DNA of 64,000 bases, taken from contig JACKQL020000019.1 in the NCBI GenBank assembly GCA_018296165.2, positions 434,001 to 498,000 on the forward strand. Reading direction: 5' to 3'. The stretch is from Termitomyces sp. T153 (taxonomy: Eukaryota > Basidiomycota > Agaricomycetes > Agaricales > Lyophyllaceae). The notes under the pieces were generated by a model. The model saw nothing but the letters and a program-made list of their open reading frames with translations, searched no databases and had not been told where the DNA came from. The stretch's first letter is position 1. Each line of letters begins with the position of its first letter. Position numbers and translations under genes: made by a program. Positions 1-10,654 of this stretch are shown one piece after another.

Positions 1-368
1 TTCACTTATTGTCAACCGCAGTTTCACACCTCGAACTTGCCTTCTAAAAGAGATTATCATCTGGCAAGGTTTGCTCCCAGTAAGCTGAACACGGTCCGTT
101 CGCGAATGAACAGTTTACTTACCTTTGCAATGTTCGCTCCTTAGAATTTTAGTCGTCTACCCATACAGTTTTCGAACACCCTCCCACCTCTCCCTTATTA
201 TTTGTTACCTTACATACATTTCATTTCTTTCTTGGACTTAACACTACAGTAACTAGCCCTAGACTCGTTGCCGCACCAGAAAAAATTTGAAAAAGGGGTC
301 GCTTTGGTGGCCGATACATGCTAAATCAATAACCCGTCCTTCAGTAAAGAAATTCCCCACTCCTTGAG
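1..368. other. CpG-retaining flank, no gene recognised
   Basis: This stretch still carries CpG dinucleotides, unlike the repeat that begins near 369, so it is probably the edge of ordinary host sequence. I see no convincing exon, RNA gene or element end in it. The change in base composition near 365 marks the truncated 5' side of the copia relic that follows. Confidence 0.4.
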
Positions 369-1240
369 TTGAGTTGCAGAGGCCAGAGAGCTTATGCTGT
401 TGAAGTCTTATCCCACTTCAACATGCTCAACTGCAAAGCCATGGCAACTCTGCTTGAACTTGGGTTATGCCTCTCCAAAGCTGATTCACCATTGACCCTG
501 GAATACTTTGAAGAGATGTGTTTAGTACCCTATATTCAAGCTACTAGAGCTCTTCTCTACCTTGCTATGTGCATGCACCCCAATATTGCCCACACTATGA
601 GTGTTCTGTGCCACTTTGACTCCTGTCCAGGTCCTAGACACTGAAAGGTGGTCAAACACTTAATGTGCTATGTCTGCAGTATGCTCAACTATAGAATTGA
701 GTATTTGGCAAGTTCTGCTTCCCCCTCCTTGTTTGCAGCTTTCACAAATGCAGATCATGGTAGAAATCTTGACAATGAGCAGTCAATGACAGGATCAGTA
801 CTAATGGTTGCTGGCAGAGTGGTGAGCTGAATGTCTAAGCTTCAATCCATTGTTGCCCTGTCCACAATGGAGCCAGAATTTGTAGTGGCAAGCAAGACAG
901 GCCAAGAGCTGTGCTGGCTGTGGAACTTCCTCATGGAAGTTGGTGTGCTGCAGACAGCTCCATTGGTTATGAATGTCAACAACCAATCAGCAATTTTGGT
1001 CTCAAAACAACCCAAGTACATGGGTTGTCTTAAGCACCTTGACTGTCATTGGTTCTGGTTGAGGCAGGCCATTTCAGATGGAAAGATAAAACCTGTTTGT
1101 GTCCTCTTAGAAGAAATGGTTGCCAATTGACTTACAAAGACTCTATCACACAATGTTGTTAACAAACTGTGCAGGGGGATGGGCATTGTTGGGGAATTTT
1201 CCAGAAGCAAGCTTTGGTGACATTGTGGGCACTCCATCAG
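369..1240 (+). pseudogene. Ty1/copia relic E: end of reverse transcriptase and RNase H
   Basis: Translations in shifting + frames give the end of a copia polyprotein. The stretch reading YIQATRALLYLAMCMHPNIA (about 530-590) matches the copia RT segment that precedes RNase H. RNase H follows from about 700 to 1130, with the LSTMEPEFVVASKTGQE region at about 850 and a QSAILV/KHLDCHWF region at about 985-1060. The end reads LTKTLSHNVVNKL before a purine tract at 1239-1248. In-frame stops (for example 642-644 and 828-830) break the frame, so it is dead. Gag, protease, integrase and most of RT are missing on the left. Confidence 0.8.
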
Positions 1241-1248
1241 GTGGGAGT

Positions 1249-1749
1249 ATTGAGATTATATTGATGGCAGTGCTACCAATCCTTACTACATTTACTTCTA
1301 TTATATTGCTCTGTTACTCATGTAATTGCACAGACAATTTTCAAATAACAGTAGAGTGCTAGGTAGTCACTGTAGCATTGCACATGGAAGTTTTTGTAGA
1401 GCCCCTTGGATAGAACAGTTGTAAGTCCTAAATTGAGAGAGAACAAACTAATATGATACATTGAGAACATTTATATATTGTAGAATTGTAGTAGGTCATA
1501 TACTAGTAGTAAGCCATTGGATGTACAGTAAAGAGCAACTGCATGATGTGCTCTTAGCATTGCATCATATGCCCTCCAGGAATTGTGGACAAATAAAAGG
1601 GGCCTTGAAGTGTCAGAACAGCAATGACTGACAGTAAGTCAAGTAAGGACAGTGGAGTTGAGTAAAGACTGATATGAATTTTTATTTCTTTGAGAAGCCA
1701 TAAGCCTCAAGGTATGTGAGTAGAGGGAAATGGAAGTATTAACCTGACA
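1249..1749 (+). repeat. Probable 3' LTR of copia relic E
   Basis: The segment starts directly after a purine-rich tract that follows the RNase H end. Its start reads TATTGAG, which would be a decayed TGTTGAG. It holds an AATAAA-like signal near 1592 and no coding sequence. The right end at a CTGACA near 1749 is a guess, and no partner LTR is present to confirm it. Confidence 0.35.
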
Positions 1750-1814
1750 AAGGCAGCAGTCAGCAAGATGGCAAACTTGGCAAGCTCAAGGTCCAGACCT
1801 GAGTAGTACATCTT

Positions 1815-2524
1815 TTAATCTTGGGCTTTGACAGGAGTCTCCTCTTCATTACTAGCATTAGACTCCTTAGGGCCGGTCACAATAACAGTTGATGTGGATG
1901 TTGCATAGGCTATGGTTTTAGTGTGAGGTGCAATGGGAGCTTCAGATTCATTGGTGATATGTGTGAGAGCATAGTCATTGGTGTCAAGGGGTAAGGAAAT
2001 AGAGGCAGAGGTGAGAACAGCCTTATCAAGGGAATAATGAGTGCAGGGTGTGGAGTTGTGGCCACAATCTCTGTGACTGTGTGAAGAGCCAGGCAAGTAA
2101 TGGCATTGAGAGGATGAAGGTGCTGGGCTAGCAACATCCATTGGTGATTCCAAGCACTAACATTGACTTTTTTTGAGCTGTTTTTTGTTGGGGGTACATA
2201 AGTGGGATGGAAGGGTGTTACCCTGACAAGCACAAAGAAGCTCTCTTTGCTGTCTCTTTTCCTCACCACATTTGCAATTGTATTCTGATTGGATGTGAGG
2301 ATGCATGATGGCAGAAAAAACAGTCTTCCAATGAGAAGGGTCCACATTACTGTTGGGGCACAGGAGGTCAACTTCAACAAAGGATTTGTAACAAGAATTG
2401 ACAGAATTAAATTGCATGGCAGTCCAAGGGATGGAGTAGAACACTGGTGGAATACTTCATGTTTGGGATCCCATTCCACAAGCTTGCATGGGTAAGTTGG
2501 ATATGAGTTGAACCTTTGTGCCAC
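1815..2524 (-). pseudogene. Gypsy D, C-terminal tail after integrase
   Basis: Two overlapping minus frames (2524-1910 and 2153-1815) continue from the integrase of D. The tail is rich in serine, threonine and proline and ends at a stop at 1815. I do not recognise a chromodomain in it. It is placed here because of its continuous position downstream of the integrase, and its function is unknown. Confidence 0.4.
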
Positions 2525-2596
2525 CTCTGAATATCATGCCAGCATTGGGTTGTGATTTCCATAATGAGGGTTCTTTTGACAGCTGGTGTCCCAGTC

Positions 2597-3190
2597 TCAA
2601 TAGGCTTGGAACTGCACAGGGGAGAACTCTATACCAGGCATGTGACAGTGGTACAAACTGGATATTCTCAGTTTTGTCTTAATTGAGGAATAAAGGTGGG
2701 TCCAAAATATACTGGTAAAATAGCTGTCTTGGTCACTAACAATAGCTTGTGGTAGTCTGTGACACTTATATACTTTGGAAAAAACAAGTTCTGTGATGGC
2801 TTTAGCAGCATAAGTTGTGTGGCTTGGTACCAAGTGTACCATAGCAATGAAGTAATCAATAATTACTGTGATTAAGTCAAATGTGGCATCACAACTTTTT
2901 GATTTAGGTAGTGGCCCAACAAAATCAATCTCTATGACTTTCCAAGGCTTTGTAGGAACTGTCAATGGGTGTAGTAAGCTGTAAGGTTTGTGATTTGCTG
3001 GTTTTGTTCTGCTGCAAGTCTGACATGATTTGCAGTAGGTTAGCACATTGTGGTGTATTTCCTTCCACCATACATGTTCTCAAAGATAAGTCAATGTTTT
3101 AGTTGCCTTTAAGTGGGCTAAGACTGAATGAGCTTCTGAAATGACAATTTCTCTCAGCTTCTTCCAGCTACTCAAACATTTGGGATGCAT
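2597..3190 (-). pseudogene. Gypsy D integrase
   Basis: The minus frame 3046-2597 begins with CKSCQTCSRTKP, the CxxC half of the HHCC zinc-binding domain. The integrase core follows: WKVIEIDFVGPLPKS gives the first catalytic Asp, and the AIVSDQDSYF region gives the second. The N-terminal His half and further decayed sequence lie up to about 3190. The core is broken after the second Asp, near 2700, and the glutamate region is not recognisable. It would have integrated cDNA copies of the element. Confidence 0.8.
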
Positions 3191-3258
3191 AGTACTCAGA
3201 AACCATTGGATTTTAGGTATATGAGTTCATCCTCTGTGATTTCAAAGTTTTTGTATTC

Positions 3259-3459
3259 TCAGGGTTGCTCCATTACTTTTTGGAATAGAGAGTTTTCAAA
3301 GTTTCTACCCTGTACATTCTCAAGTATATCAATTGGTTCTTGCCCTCTGCTTAGCATTTCTGCTAGTGCTACAGGCTTGTTGTGCCAGGTCTTACTTAGA
3401 CTTCCTGCTTGATGAGCTAGTTGCTCATCACAGATGACTTCCTCATTCACTAATGGCAT
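3259..3459 (-). pseudogene. Gypsy D linker between RNase H and integrase
   Basis: This is an open minus frame of 66 codons located between the RNase H and integrase blocks of the same relic. It has no domain of its own. It is listed because it shows that the polyprotein order is intact across the D fragment. Confidence 0.35.
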
Positions 3460-3710
3460 AGGTTGCTTGATTTAGATGTTTTTGTGGGTACTCAAATTGT
3501 AAGTTTTTGTTTACCAGTAATTTTGCTGGTACCCTCACCCTTCTTTCAGTCCTGTGGGTCTTTGGGGCCCTTTAGGACAAAACTCTGTGCCATGTGAGAA
3601 GCAAATTCCTGGCTAGTCTCAGCATGGCCAGTTTCAGCCATGGGTTTTTTGCAGTGCTGATATGTCTATTTTTCTGGTAGGAGTTCTTCTCCTGAGGGTT
3701 CTGCCACCTG

Positions 3711-4223
3711 TCATAAGTTTTCTAGGCCTAATTCTTCTAAACTGACTTCTATGCTGTTCAGGCTGGCTAGCTCACCCTCCTTTCCCACAAGAACTGGCAT
3801 AGAGATGCCATGATCCTTCAGCAAGTCATTGTTAATGACATCATGGTATGTATACTTGCTTCTTACTTTGACAGTCCCTGGCTCATCATATGCATAGAGC
3901 TGTAACAATGCATCTGAGAGGATATTTTCCACTCCTGGGACATATTCAACTGTAGAATTGAACTCACTAATCTTTTCTAGCCAGAAAGCCTGACACCCTG
4001 ACAGGTTCTTCTGGTTCATGAGGTGGTTCAATCCCTTGTGGTCCATATACCACACAAATTTGACCCCTTGCAGAATGTCCCAGTGATGTAGCATTGTTTC
4101 TACACCTGCAAGCATCTCAATCTCATGTACAGGGTAGTACTGCTGTGCCAGGTTCAGCTTTATGGAGAAGAACACCACCACTGATGCTGTATGCCAGTCC
4201 TTACCTAGCTGACCACCCCTACT
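3711..4223 (-). pseudogene. Gypsy D RNase H, C-terminal part
   Basis: The minus frame 4181-3711 carries the gypsy RNase H signature. QQYYPVHEIEMLAGVETM corresponds to the conserved glutamate helix, and the VWYMDHKGLNHLMN block supplies the Asp-His motif. WLEKISEFNSTVEYVPG and a SDALL block follow, as in gypsy polyproteins. The N-terminal part of the same domain lies at 10655-10843, on the far side of the inserted element A1, so this is one domain split by transposition. Confidence 0.85.
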
Positions 4224-4228
4224 ATGCC
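4224..4228. repeat. Left target-site duplication of A1 (ATGCC)
   Basis: The five bases ATGCC just before the A1 5' LTR are repeated exactly at 10650-10654 just after its 3' LTR. This is the 5-bp duplication expected of a gypsy integrase and fixes both ends of the element. Confidence 0.95.
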
Positions 4229-4533
4229 TGTCAGGAGACTTCCATTTCTGACCTCTGCAACTTGTTCCAGCATCTTTGCAGCCTGTCTAACATCTCCAGG
4301 CCACATTCCAGAACTCCAGAGATCTCCAGAGACCCATGGAACTTTCTATATTACCTCATCAATCATTGTCCTAGGGTTAGGGCTAGCTCCAGCCTTCTGT
4401 ACAGTAGTTTCCATGCCTCTGCCACTCACTGATGCACTGCACTGAGCAGTGGGGATCATTAGACTTGTTCTCTTTGGATTCCTCTCTGCTAGCTGCATGA
4501 CTCAGATCTGCTGCTCTGGAGGTTGGCCTTACA
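4229..4533 (+). repeat. 5' LTR of A1
   Basis: 305 bp, TG..CA ends, aligned end to end with 10345-10649 without length change. Many differences from the partner LTR are paired TG/CA swaps, as expected if ancestral CpG sites decayed independently in the two copies. Confidence 0.95.
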
Positions 4534-4554
4534 GCAGAACAAGTCTCCTAAAAC

Positions 4555-4569
4555 TGGTCTGCAAGCCCC
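4555..4569 (+). other. Possible primer-binding site of A1, displaced from the LTR
   Basis: TGGTCTGCAAGCCCC begins 21 nt after the LTR end. It starts with TGG, the complement of a tRNA CCA end. Element A2 has the same leader, with TGGTCTGG 20 nt from its LTR. No TGG lies directly at the LTR border. The priming tRNA was not identified. Confidence 0.4.
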
Positions 4570-4639
4570 TCATAGCTGCAAGGAACCTCAGAGCCTCTAT
4601 CTGTCACTTCCCCACCAGGATTAAGCACCACAGAGTTCT

Positions 4640-5863
4640 ATGTCTCAGCTTGCCAACTCAGACACCTCCTTGGAGGCTCTGGACCTGCAAGACAAAGCCT
4701 GGACCCACCTGCTACACCTAGAAAACCAGGTGCAATTAACACAATCATCTCTTACCCACTACACAACCAAACTCTCCACCCTCCATCAAACCACAGATCT
4801 TATCTCCCAATTGCTCCAGGTGCTGCTCAAATGCCTACTCCCTATTTCTGCACCTCCCCCAGTTGTGGAACCAGCCCCAACTGCTTCTGTACCTGTTTCC
4901 ACAGCTCTGGTGACCCTACAACTGCAGATTCCATGCCCCACACTTCCAGATGCATATGATGGTGCTTGCTCCAGCAGGAAATGTTTTTTCCAATCCTGCC
5001 TCACCTACATCCACTTCAGCAGGAACACCTTTGACTCCAATGCATTGAAAATAGCCTGAGTACTGTTGTACATGAAGACTGGACATGCTTCCACCTATGC
5101 ATTGCAAGTTTTCTATCACTCTGGAGGTGTTGGAAGTTTCCTGGACTGGGCTGCCTTTGGAAAGGACTTTCATGCAGAGTTTTTCCTGCTAGACCCTGCC
5201 AAAACTGCCACCTTGATGCTATATGACAGGGAGCAAGATGAGCAAGGGAAGCAAATGCTGGATGAGTATATCAACTCCTTCTTGGGAACTGGTCAAGCAA
5301 GCCACCTACTCTAATAGCCTTCAGTTATGCCTCATGCTCTGGGATGGCCTGCACTCTGCACTGGTAGAATGCATCAACAATCTCATGGAGGGCTGTCTGG
5401 ACAACAAAAGGATTGCTTCATAGTATGAGATAGCCCAGGATCAGTGGCAACTCATGGAGATCCAGAGAGAGCTCTGCCACCTGCACCCTGCACTGCATCC
5501 TGCACTAGTTGCCAGCCTCTGGTACCCCATACTTGCTTGTCCAATGCCTGCCCCTACTCCAGCCATCCCCACAACACACCCCTTGCTGGTGGGTATTCCC
5601 ATGGACATGGACACAGCCCAACAGCTCCACACTGCACTACTACTGTGCCAGAGATGCCAAAAGCCCAGGCAGTTTGCACAACACTGTCCTTTGGGTCTGG
5701 AGGTATGTTACCTCTCTATAGCAACGCAGGAAGAACTCCTCCTGCAACTGCTGGCTGCAAAGGATGCTAGCAGAGCTCTGTTGCCAGACAAGCCAACACC
5801 AGAATTGATCCCAGAGGAGATCAGCACTTGTGTGTCACCCCCAAAGATGGAGGAGGATTTTTA
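4640..5863 (+). pseudogene. A1 gag
   Basis: The reading starts with MSQLANSDTSLEALD at 4640 and continues through several + frames to 5863, with stops at about 5057, 5312 and 5421. It contains a predicted coiled-coil-like start, a proline-rich stretch, the conserved gag core (ALKIA near 5045, WAAFGKDFHAEFF near 5150) and a decayed zinc knuckle near 5643 (CQRC, with the usual His replaced by Gln). It would have formed the particle that packages element RNA. The same gag is readable on the minus strand in A2 at about 40580-39880. Confidence 0.75.
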
Positions 5864-6099
5864 GTTGAGCAATGAATGAGGTGTATGCCTCCATTGCTGG
5901 GTGCTAACAGGTTCTCATGTCTGTTGTTAGAAAATGAAATTGCCTTTTTCAATGCCCCTCATTCTAAGACAGAAGAACCTCAACATCCCTTCTAGACATA
6001 CAAATACCAACTCTGAAGCCCCAGCCAAGCTCCCTGGCACCAACTAGAGTCTGCCAGCACCATCCTGCTTAGGCACACCAAATGCCCTGGTAGTACATA

Positions 6100-6483
6100 A
6101 TGGCTTCAAGCTTGTCTGCCAACTCCCTGTGCCTTGATGTGGAGATAGAGACCACAGACACCCAGAAAACTCATGGAGTCACTGCTCTCCTAGATAGTGG
6201 AGCAACAGGACTGTTCTTGGACTTGGAGTTCATCAAGTGCCATGGCCTGATCATGCAGCCACTCCCCAAGCCCATTCTGGTCTTCAACATCAATGGCATG
6301 CCCAATGAAGCAGGTGCCATCAGCTCCATAGTTGACCTTGTCCTCTGCTATCAAAACTATGCAGAGTGTGCCATTTTTGCTATTACAGCTTAAGTAGATA
6401 GGATATGATCCTTAGTTTCACATGGCTCCACAAGCACAACCCTGAAGTAGATTGGACTAAGGACAAGGTAACAATGAGCAGAT
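6100..6483 (+). pseudogene. A1 aspartic protease
   Basis: The frame 6100-6393 contains TALLDSGATGLFLD, the DSGA active site of retroelement aspartic proteases. The YAECAIFAITA strand and a decayed WLxKHNPEVDW-like end follow up to about 6480. It would have cut the Gag-Pol polyprotein. A stop at 6391-6393 and later stops inactivate it. Confidence 0.8.
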
Positions 6484-6614
6484 GCCCTTAGAAGTGCTCT
6501 GCTTGTGCCACTAAGAACAAGGAAGAATGCTGGGCTTGAATTCAAGAGCATGCAGCCATCTGTGCATGTTGTGCTGGGCTTCTCCCCTTTGCCAACCTGG
6601 ACCTCCTGGATCCC

Positions 6615-7730
6615 TTGCCTCTGGCATTCCTCTATAGAGAGGCCCTCTATGAGAATGATCAGAGTAGTGGCAGAGCCCTAGAGGAGGAATGTGGGGAGGA
6701 GTTTGGAGGCATACATGACTCAGAGCTCCTGGATGAAGCTGTAGAAGTGGGGGACCAGATCTACACCACCAGCATACATTTGCCACCTTCCATTTCAGAG
6801 ATCCATGCTGGCCAGACCACATCCCAGTGGCTGTCCCAGGCATTTGCTGCTAATGCCACACTCCAAGAGTTCTGGAACATCATACCCTCCTACCTCCATG
6901 TGTTCAAGAATGTGTTCTCCAAGGCCTGGTTTGACTTGCTCCTAGAGTGCAAGCAGTGAGACTATGCCATTAAACTACTGCCTGATTCCATGCCCTCCAG
7001 CTGTAAGGTCTACCTGCTAGTGCCCAGGGAGCAGGACAAACTTGATGCCTTCCTGCAAGAGAATCTGGACTTTAGTTGCATACACCCTTCCAAGTCTCTG
7101 ATGGCTTTTCTGGTCTTCTTCATCAAGAAGAAAGATGGCTTGCTCCAACTGGTCCAAGATTACCAGGTTCTCAATGCCATGATGGTGAAGAACCACTACC
7201 CCCTCTTCCTCATTTTTGAGCTCATCAACAACCTCTGGGGTGCATAATACTTCACTAAAATGGACATCCAGTGAGGCTACAACAATGCGAATATCCAGGA
7301 AGGAGACAAATGGAAGGCTGCCTTCCAGACTAACTGAGGACTATTCAAACCTTTTGTTCTGTGCTTTGGACTCACCAACAGCCCCACCACCTCCCAGACA
7401 ATAATGAATGACATCTTCCAAGACTTCATTGCAGAAGCTGTAGTATGTGTATACCTTGACAACATTCTCATCTACACCAAAATGCTAGAAGAACACTACT
7501 GGATCACCTGCCTTGGAACATCTCTGCCAGCACCAGCTCTACTTCAAACCAGAGAAGTGCAAGTTTGAGCAGACCTGGATTGAGTATCTTGGCCTGATCA
7601 TCTTGCATGGAGCTGTGGAGATGGACCTAGTGAAGGTAGCAGGCATGGTGGAGTGGCTGAAGCCCAAGAACAAAAAGGAGGTGCAGGCATTGCTTGGCTT
7701 TGCAAACTTCTACTAGAGATTCATTCAGGA
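6615..7730 (+). pseudogene. A1 reverse transcriptase
   Basis: From 6615 the pre-RT linker (VFKNVFSKAWFD near 6900) leads into RT. FFIKKKDGLLQLVQDYQVLN (about 7117-7175) matches the gypsy LVxDYRxLN block, followed by FTKMDIQ near 7255. The catalytic box near 7450 reads YLDNILIY, with Asn in place of the second catalytic Asp. The thumb follows to about 7715 (ALLGFANFY). Stops and frame changes are frequent. Confidence 0.85.
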
Positions 7731-7806
7731 CTTCTGGCATTACACCCATCTGCTATTCAACCTCACCAGGAAGGACACTGCATAGAGTTGGGGGCCTCTG
7801 GAGCAG

Positions 7807-8260
7807 GTGGCCTTCAATGCTCTCAAACACACCATGACCTTGGGACCTGTCCTCCTCTTCCTAGATGGTAACTCTTCTTTCCAAGTAGAAGCCAACAGCT
7901 TTGACTTTGCCACTGGGGCTGTTCTTTCACAGCAATCTCCAGAAGATGGAAAGTGGCATCTAGTGGCCTTCTACTCCAGGAGCCTAAGCACAGTAGAATG
8001 GAACTACAAGATTCATAACAAGGAGATGCTTGCCATTATCTGGTTGTTTGAGGAGTGGCAGCACTTCCTAGAAGGTGCATAGCATAAGTTTGAGGTCTGG
8101 ACAGATCATAAGAACCTTGAATACTTCTGAACAGCTGAGGAGCTCAACTGCTAACAGGCCTGATGGTTTCTCTACCTAGCCAATTTTGACTTCTTGCTAT
8201 ATCACAAGCCTGGCCAGAATATGGGGAAACCAGATGCCCTGTCCCAGAGAGCAGACCATG
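7807..8260 (+). pseudogene. A1 RNase H
   Basis: The frame 7807-8082 covers FLDGNSSFQVEANSFDFATGAVL in two blocks, with Glu in place of the first catalytic Asp. It continues with HLVAFYSRSLS and WNYKIHNKEMLAIIWLFEEW, the classic gypsy RNase H order. After a stop at 8080, VWTDHKNLEYF near 8095 and the YHKPGQNMGKPDALSQR block near 8200 complete the domain. It would have removed the RNA strand during cDNA synthesis. Confidence 0.85.
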
Positions 8261-8539
8261 GCACTGGGGAAGAGGACAACAGCAACATTGTGCTCCTCCA
8301 GCCCAAACTGTTTGCAATCCAAGCCATGGAAGGTCTAGCCATTGAGAGAGCAGAAGTAGACATCCTACAAAACATCTGATGGGGTAACCAGAATGGTCAG
8401 CAGGAGGAACTCATCACTCAGGCTGCTCAGGTGCTAAAGTCAGGACATACCACTGGTGCCAAATTGGTTCATGCAGACAAATGGGCCCTCTGAGATGGGA
8501 TCTTGACCTTCAGGGATTGTATCTACATGCCCAGCATTC

Positions 8540-9790
8540 CAGAGCTCTGCCAGAGGATTGTGGAGCAATACCATGACTCCTGCATTGCTGAGCACCCCAG
8601 ATGATGGAAAATGTTAGAGCTGGTATCACAGAATTACTGATGGCCCCAGATGTCCCAGTATATTGGGTCCTACACTAGTACATGCAATCTCTGCCTCTGG
8701 ACTAAGCCCTAGCATTGCCTCTTCTCTGGACAGCTGCACCCACTACCCATGCCCACAGAGAAATGGAGCATTACCTCTAAGGACTTCATCATAGAGCTCC
8801 CTAATACCTATGGTTACAATGTGATCATGGTAGTAGTGGACCTGTATGGCAAGCAAGCACACTTCATTCCAACTCACACCACTTGCTCTGCCATGGGCAC
8901 TGCAAACCTGTACCAGAGAAGCATCTGGAAGCTCTACAGCTTCTCTGATACCTATATCTCTGACTGGGGGCCACAATTTGTAGTGGATTTCACCAGAAAA
9001 CTCTACCAACTACTCAGTATGAAGCTTTACACCTTCACCACCTATCACCTGCAGTCTGATGGTGGTGGCCCCAGATGTCCCAGTATATTGGGTCCTACAC
9101 TAGTACATGCAATCTCTGTCTCTGGACCAAGCCCCAGTGTCACCTCCCTTCCAGACAGTGGCACCCACTACTTGTGCCCACAGAGCAATGGAACATTGCC
9201 TTGGTGGACTTCATTGTAGAGCTCCTTCCCATGGTTACAACATGATCATGCTAGTGGTAGACCTGTATAGCAAGCAAGCACACTTTGTTCTGGCTCAAAC
9301 CACTTGCTCTGCCATGGGTGCTGCAAACCTATACCAGATGAATGTCTAAAAGCTCCACGGCCTATCCAATGCCTATGTCTCTGTCTGGGGACCACAATTT
9401 GTAGCAGACTTCATCAGGAAACTCTACTGACTACTCAGCATGAAGCTTCACACCACCACCTATCACCCATAGTCTAATAGCCAGACCAAACACATAAACC
9501 AGGAGTTGGAGCAGTACCTCCACCTCTTCTGCAACAAGTGCCAAGATGACTGGGACAAACTCCTTCCCAATGCCAAGTTCCAATACAACAACTATGTTCA
9601 TGCTTCCACCCAATTTTCCCCATTCTTCCTCAACACCAGATGACACCTGCACATGGGCTTTAAACCCTGGGCCTGCCCCTTGGAGATTGAAGCAGTAAAC
9701 AAGTTTGTGGACCAGATGAAGAAGTCACAGGAGGAGGCCCAAGTGGCTCTGATGAAGGCAAAAGATGACATAGCACAATACTATGACTAT
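8540..9790 (+). pseudogene. A1 integrase with a duplicated core
   Basis: The zinc-binding part (RIVEQYHDSCIAEHPR near 8550, then a CNLC pair near 8686) precedes the core. In the core, SKDFIIELP near 8775 and DWGPQF near 8965 carry the two Asp blocks. The core is then repeated: the DNA from about 8638 to 9063 recurs in tandem at about 9065 to 9479 with clear divergence. The remaining C-terminal part (GVGAVPPPLLQQ frame or the QYLHLFCNKCQDDWDKLLP frame near 9520) follows once. Confidence 0.75.
8638..9479 (+). repeat. Tandem duplication of about 420 bp inside A1 integrase
   Basis: Both copies start with TGGCCCCAGATGTCCCAGTA and run through the same landmarks in the same order: LYGKQAHF/LYSKQAHF, CSAMG, ANLYQ, the GPQF-like block and the CTATCACC segment. 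Copy 1 is about 8640-9063 and copy 2 about 9065-9479. They differ at many sites, so the duplication is not recent. Confidence 0.85.
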
Positions 9791-9952
9791 GGGTGGACCC
9801 TAGAGCACAAGTACCAGCCCAGTAATTGAGTCTACCTGGATGTCTGCAACATTACAACTACCTGGCCTTTGAAAAAGCTATTGTACTGCCAATTAGGACC
9901 TTTCATGATGGAACAAGAGGTAGGGCCCCTAGCCTACTGACTCTGGCTTCCT

Positions 9953-10256
9953 GTGGAGATGCACCAGCTTCATCCAGTGTTCAACATGGTCAAACTGACT
10001 CTGGCTCCAAAGGATCCTATTCCAGAGCAATGTCCACCACCCCTGCCACCTCTAGTGGTGGTTGACAACAACAAGGAGTACAAGGTGGAGGAAATCCTGG
10101 ATAGTTGTCTATTTTGGCAACAACTGCAATACAAGGTGGAGTGGAAGGGCTATGGGATTGAGAATACCTCCTGGGAACCATGGGAGAATGTACACACTCT
10201 GGGACTCATTAAGGAGTTCCACAGGAAACACACAGATGCTCCATGTGCCAGATGAG
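9953..10256 (+). pseudogene. A1 chromodomain
   Basis: The frame reads YKVEEILDSCLFWQQLQYKV, then WKGYGIENTSWEPWENVHT at about 10077-10200. These are the aromatic and WxGY...TWEP landmarks of chromodomains fused to the C-terminus of chromovirus integrases. Such domains direct insertion to marked chromatin. It ends at a stop at about 10255 and is better preserved than the rest of pol. Confidence 0.85.
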
Positions 10257-10344
10257 GAATCTATCCTATTTCACCAGTGAACAAGGTAATCAGGGACTTT
10301 TTCTACTCTGCACATTGAGATGCCACATGCTAGAGAGGGGGTGA

Positions 10345-10649
10345 TGTCAGGGGACTTCCATTTCCAACCTCTGTGACTTGTTTAAGCATCTCTGTAGCAT
10401 GTCTAACATCTCTGGGGCATGTTCCAGAACCCCAGAAATCTCTGGAGACTCACAGAACTTTACATATTACCTCATTGATCATTATCCTAGGATTAGGGCT
10501 AGCTCCAGCCTTCTGTACAGTAGTTCCCATGTCTCTGCTGCTCACTGATGCACTGCACTGAGCAGCAGGGATCCTTAGACTTGTTCTCTTTGGATTCCCC
10601 TCTGCTAGCTGCATGACTCAGATCTGCCACCCCAGAGGTTGCCCTTACA
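10345..10649 (+). repeat. 3' LTR of A1
   Basis: Partner of 4229-4533 at identical length. It is preceded by a polypurine tract (AGAGAGGGGGTGA, 10332-10344), the second-strand primer, and followed by the ATGCC target duplication at 10650-10654. Confidence 0.95.
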
Positions 10650-10654
10650 ATGCC

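Larger units (their letters stand above)
4229..10649 (+). mobile_element. Complete Ty3/gypsy element A1 (chromodomain type), decayed
   Basis: A full-length element bounded by 305-bp LTRs (4229-4533 and 10345-10649) that start TGTCAGG and end CTTACA, with a 5-bp TSD. Internal order is gag, protease, RT, RNase H, integrase and chromodomain, which is the chromovirus order. All frames carry stops, many of them TGA, and the DNA is nearly free of CpG. By eye the LTRs differ at about 40 of 305 sites, mostly transitions, so the insertion is old. It sits inside the RNase H of gypsy D. Related copies in the window are A2 and A3. Confidence 0.95.
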
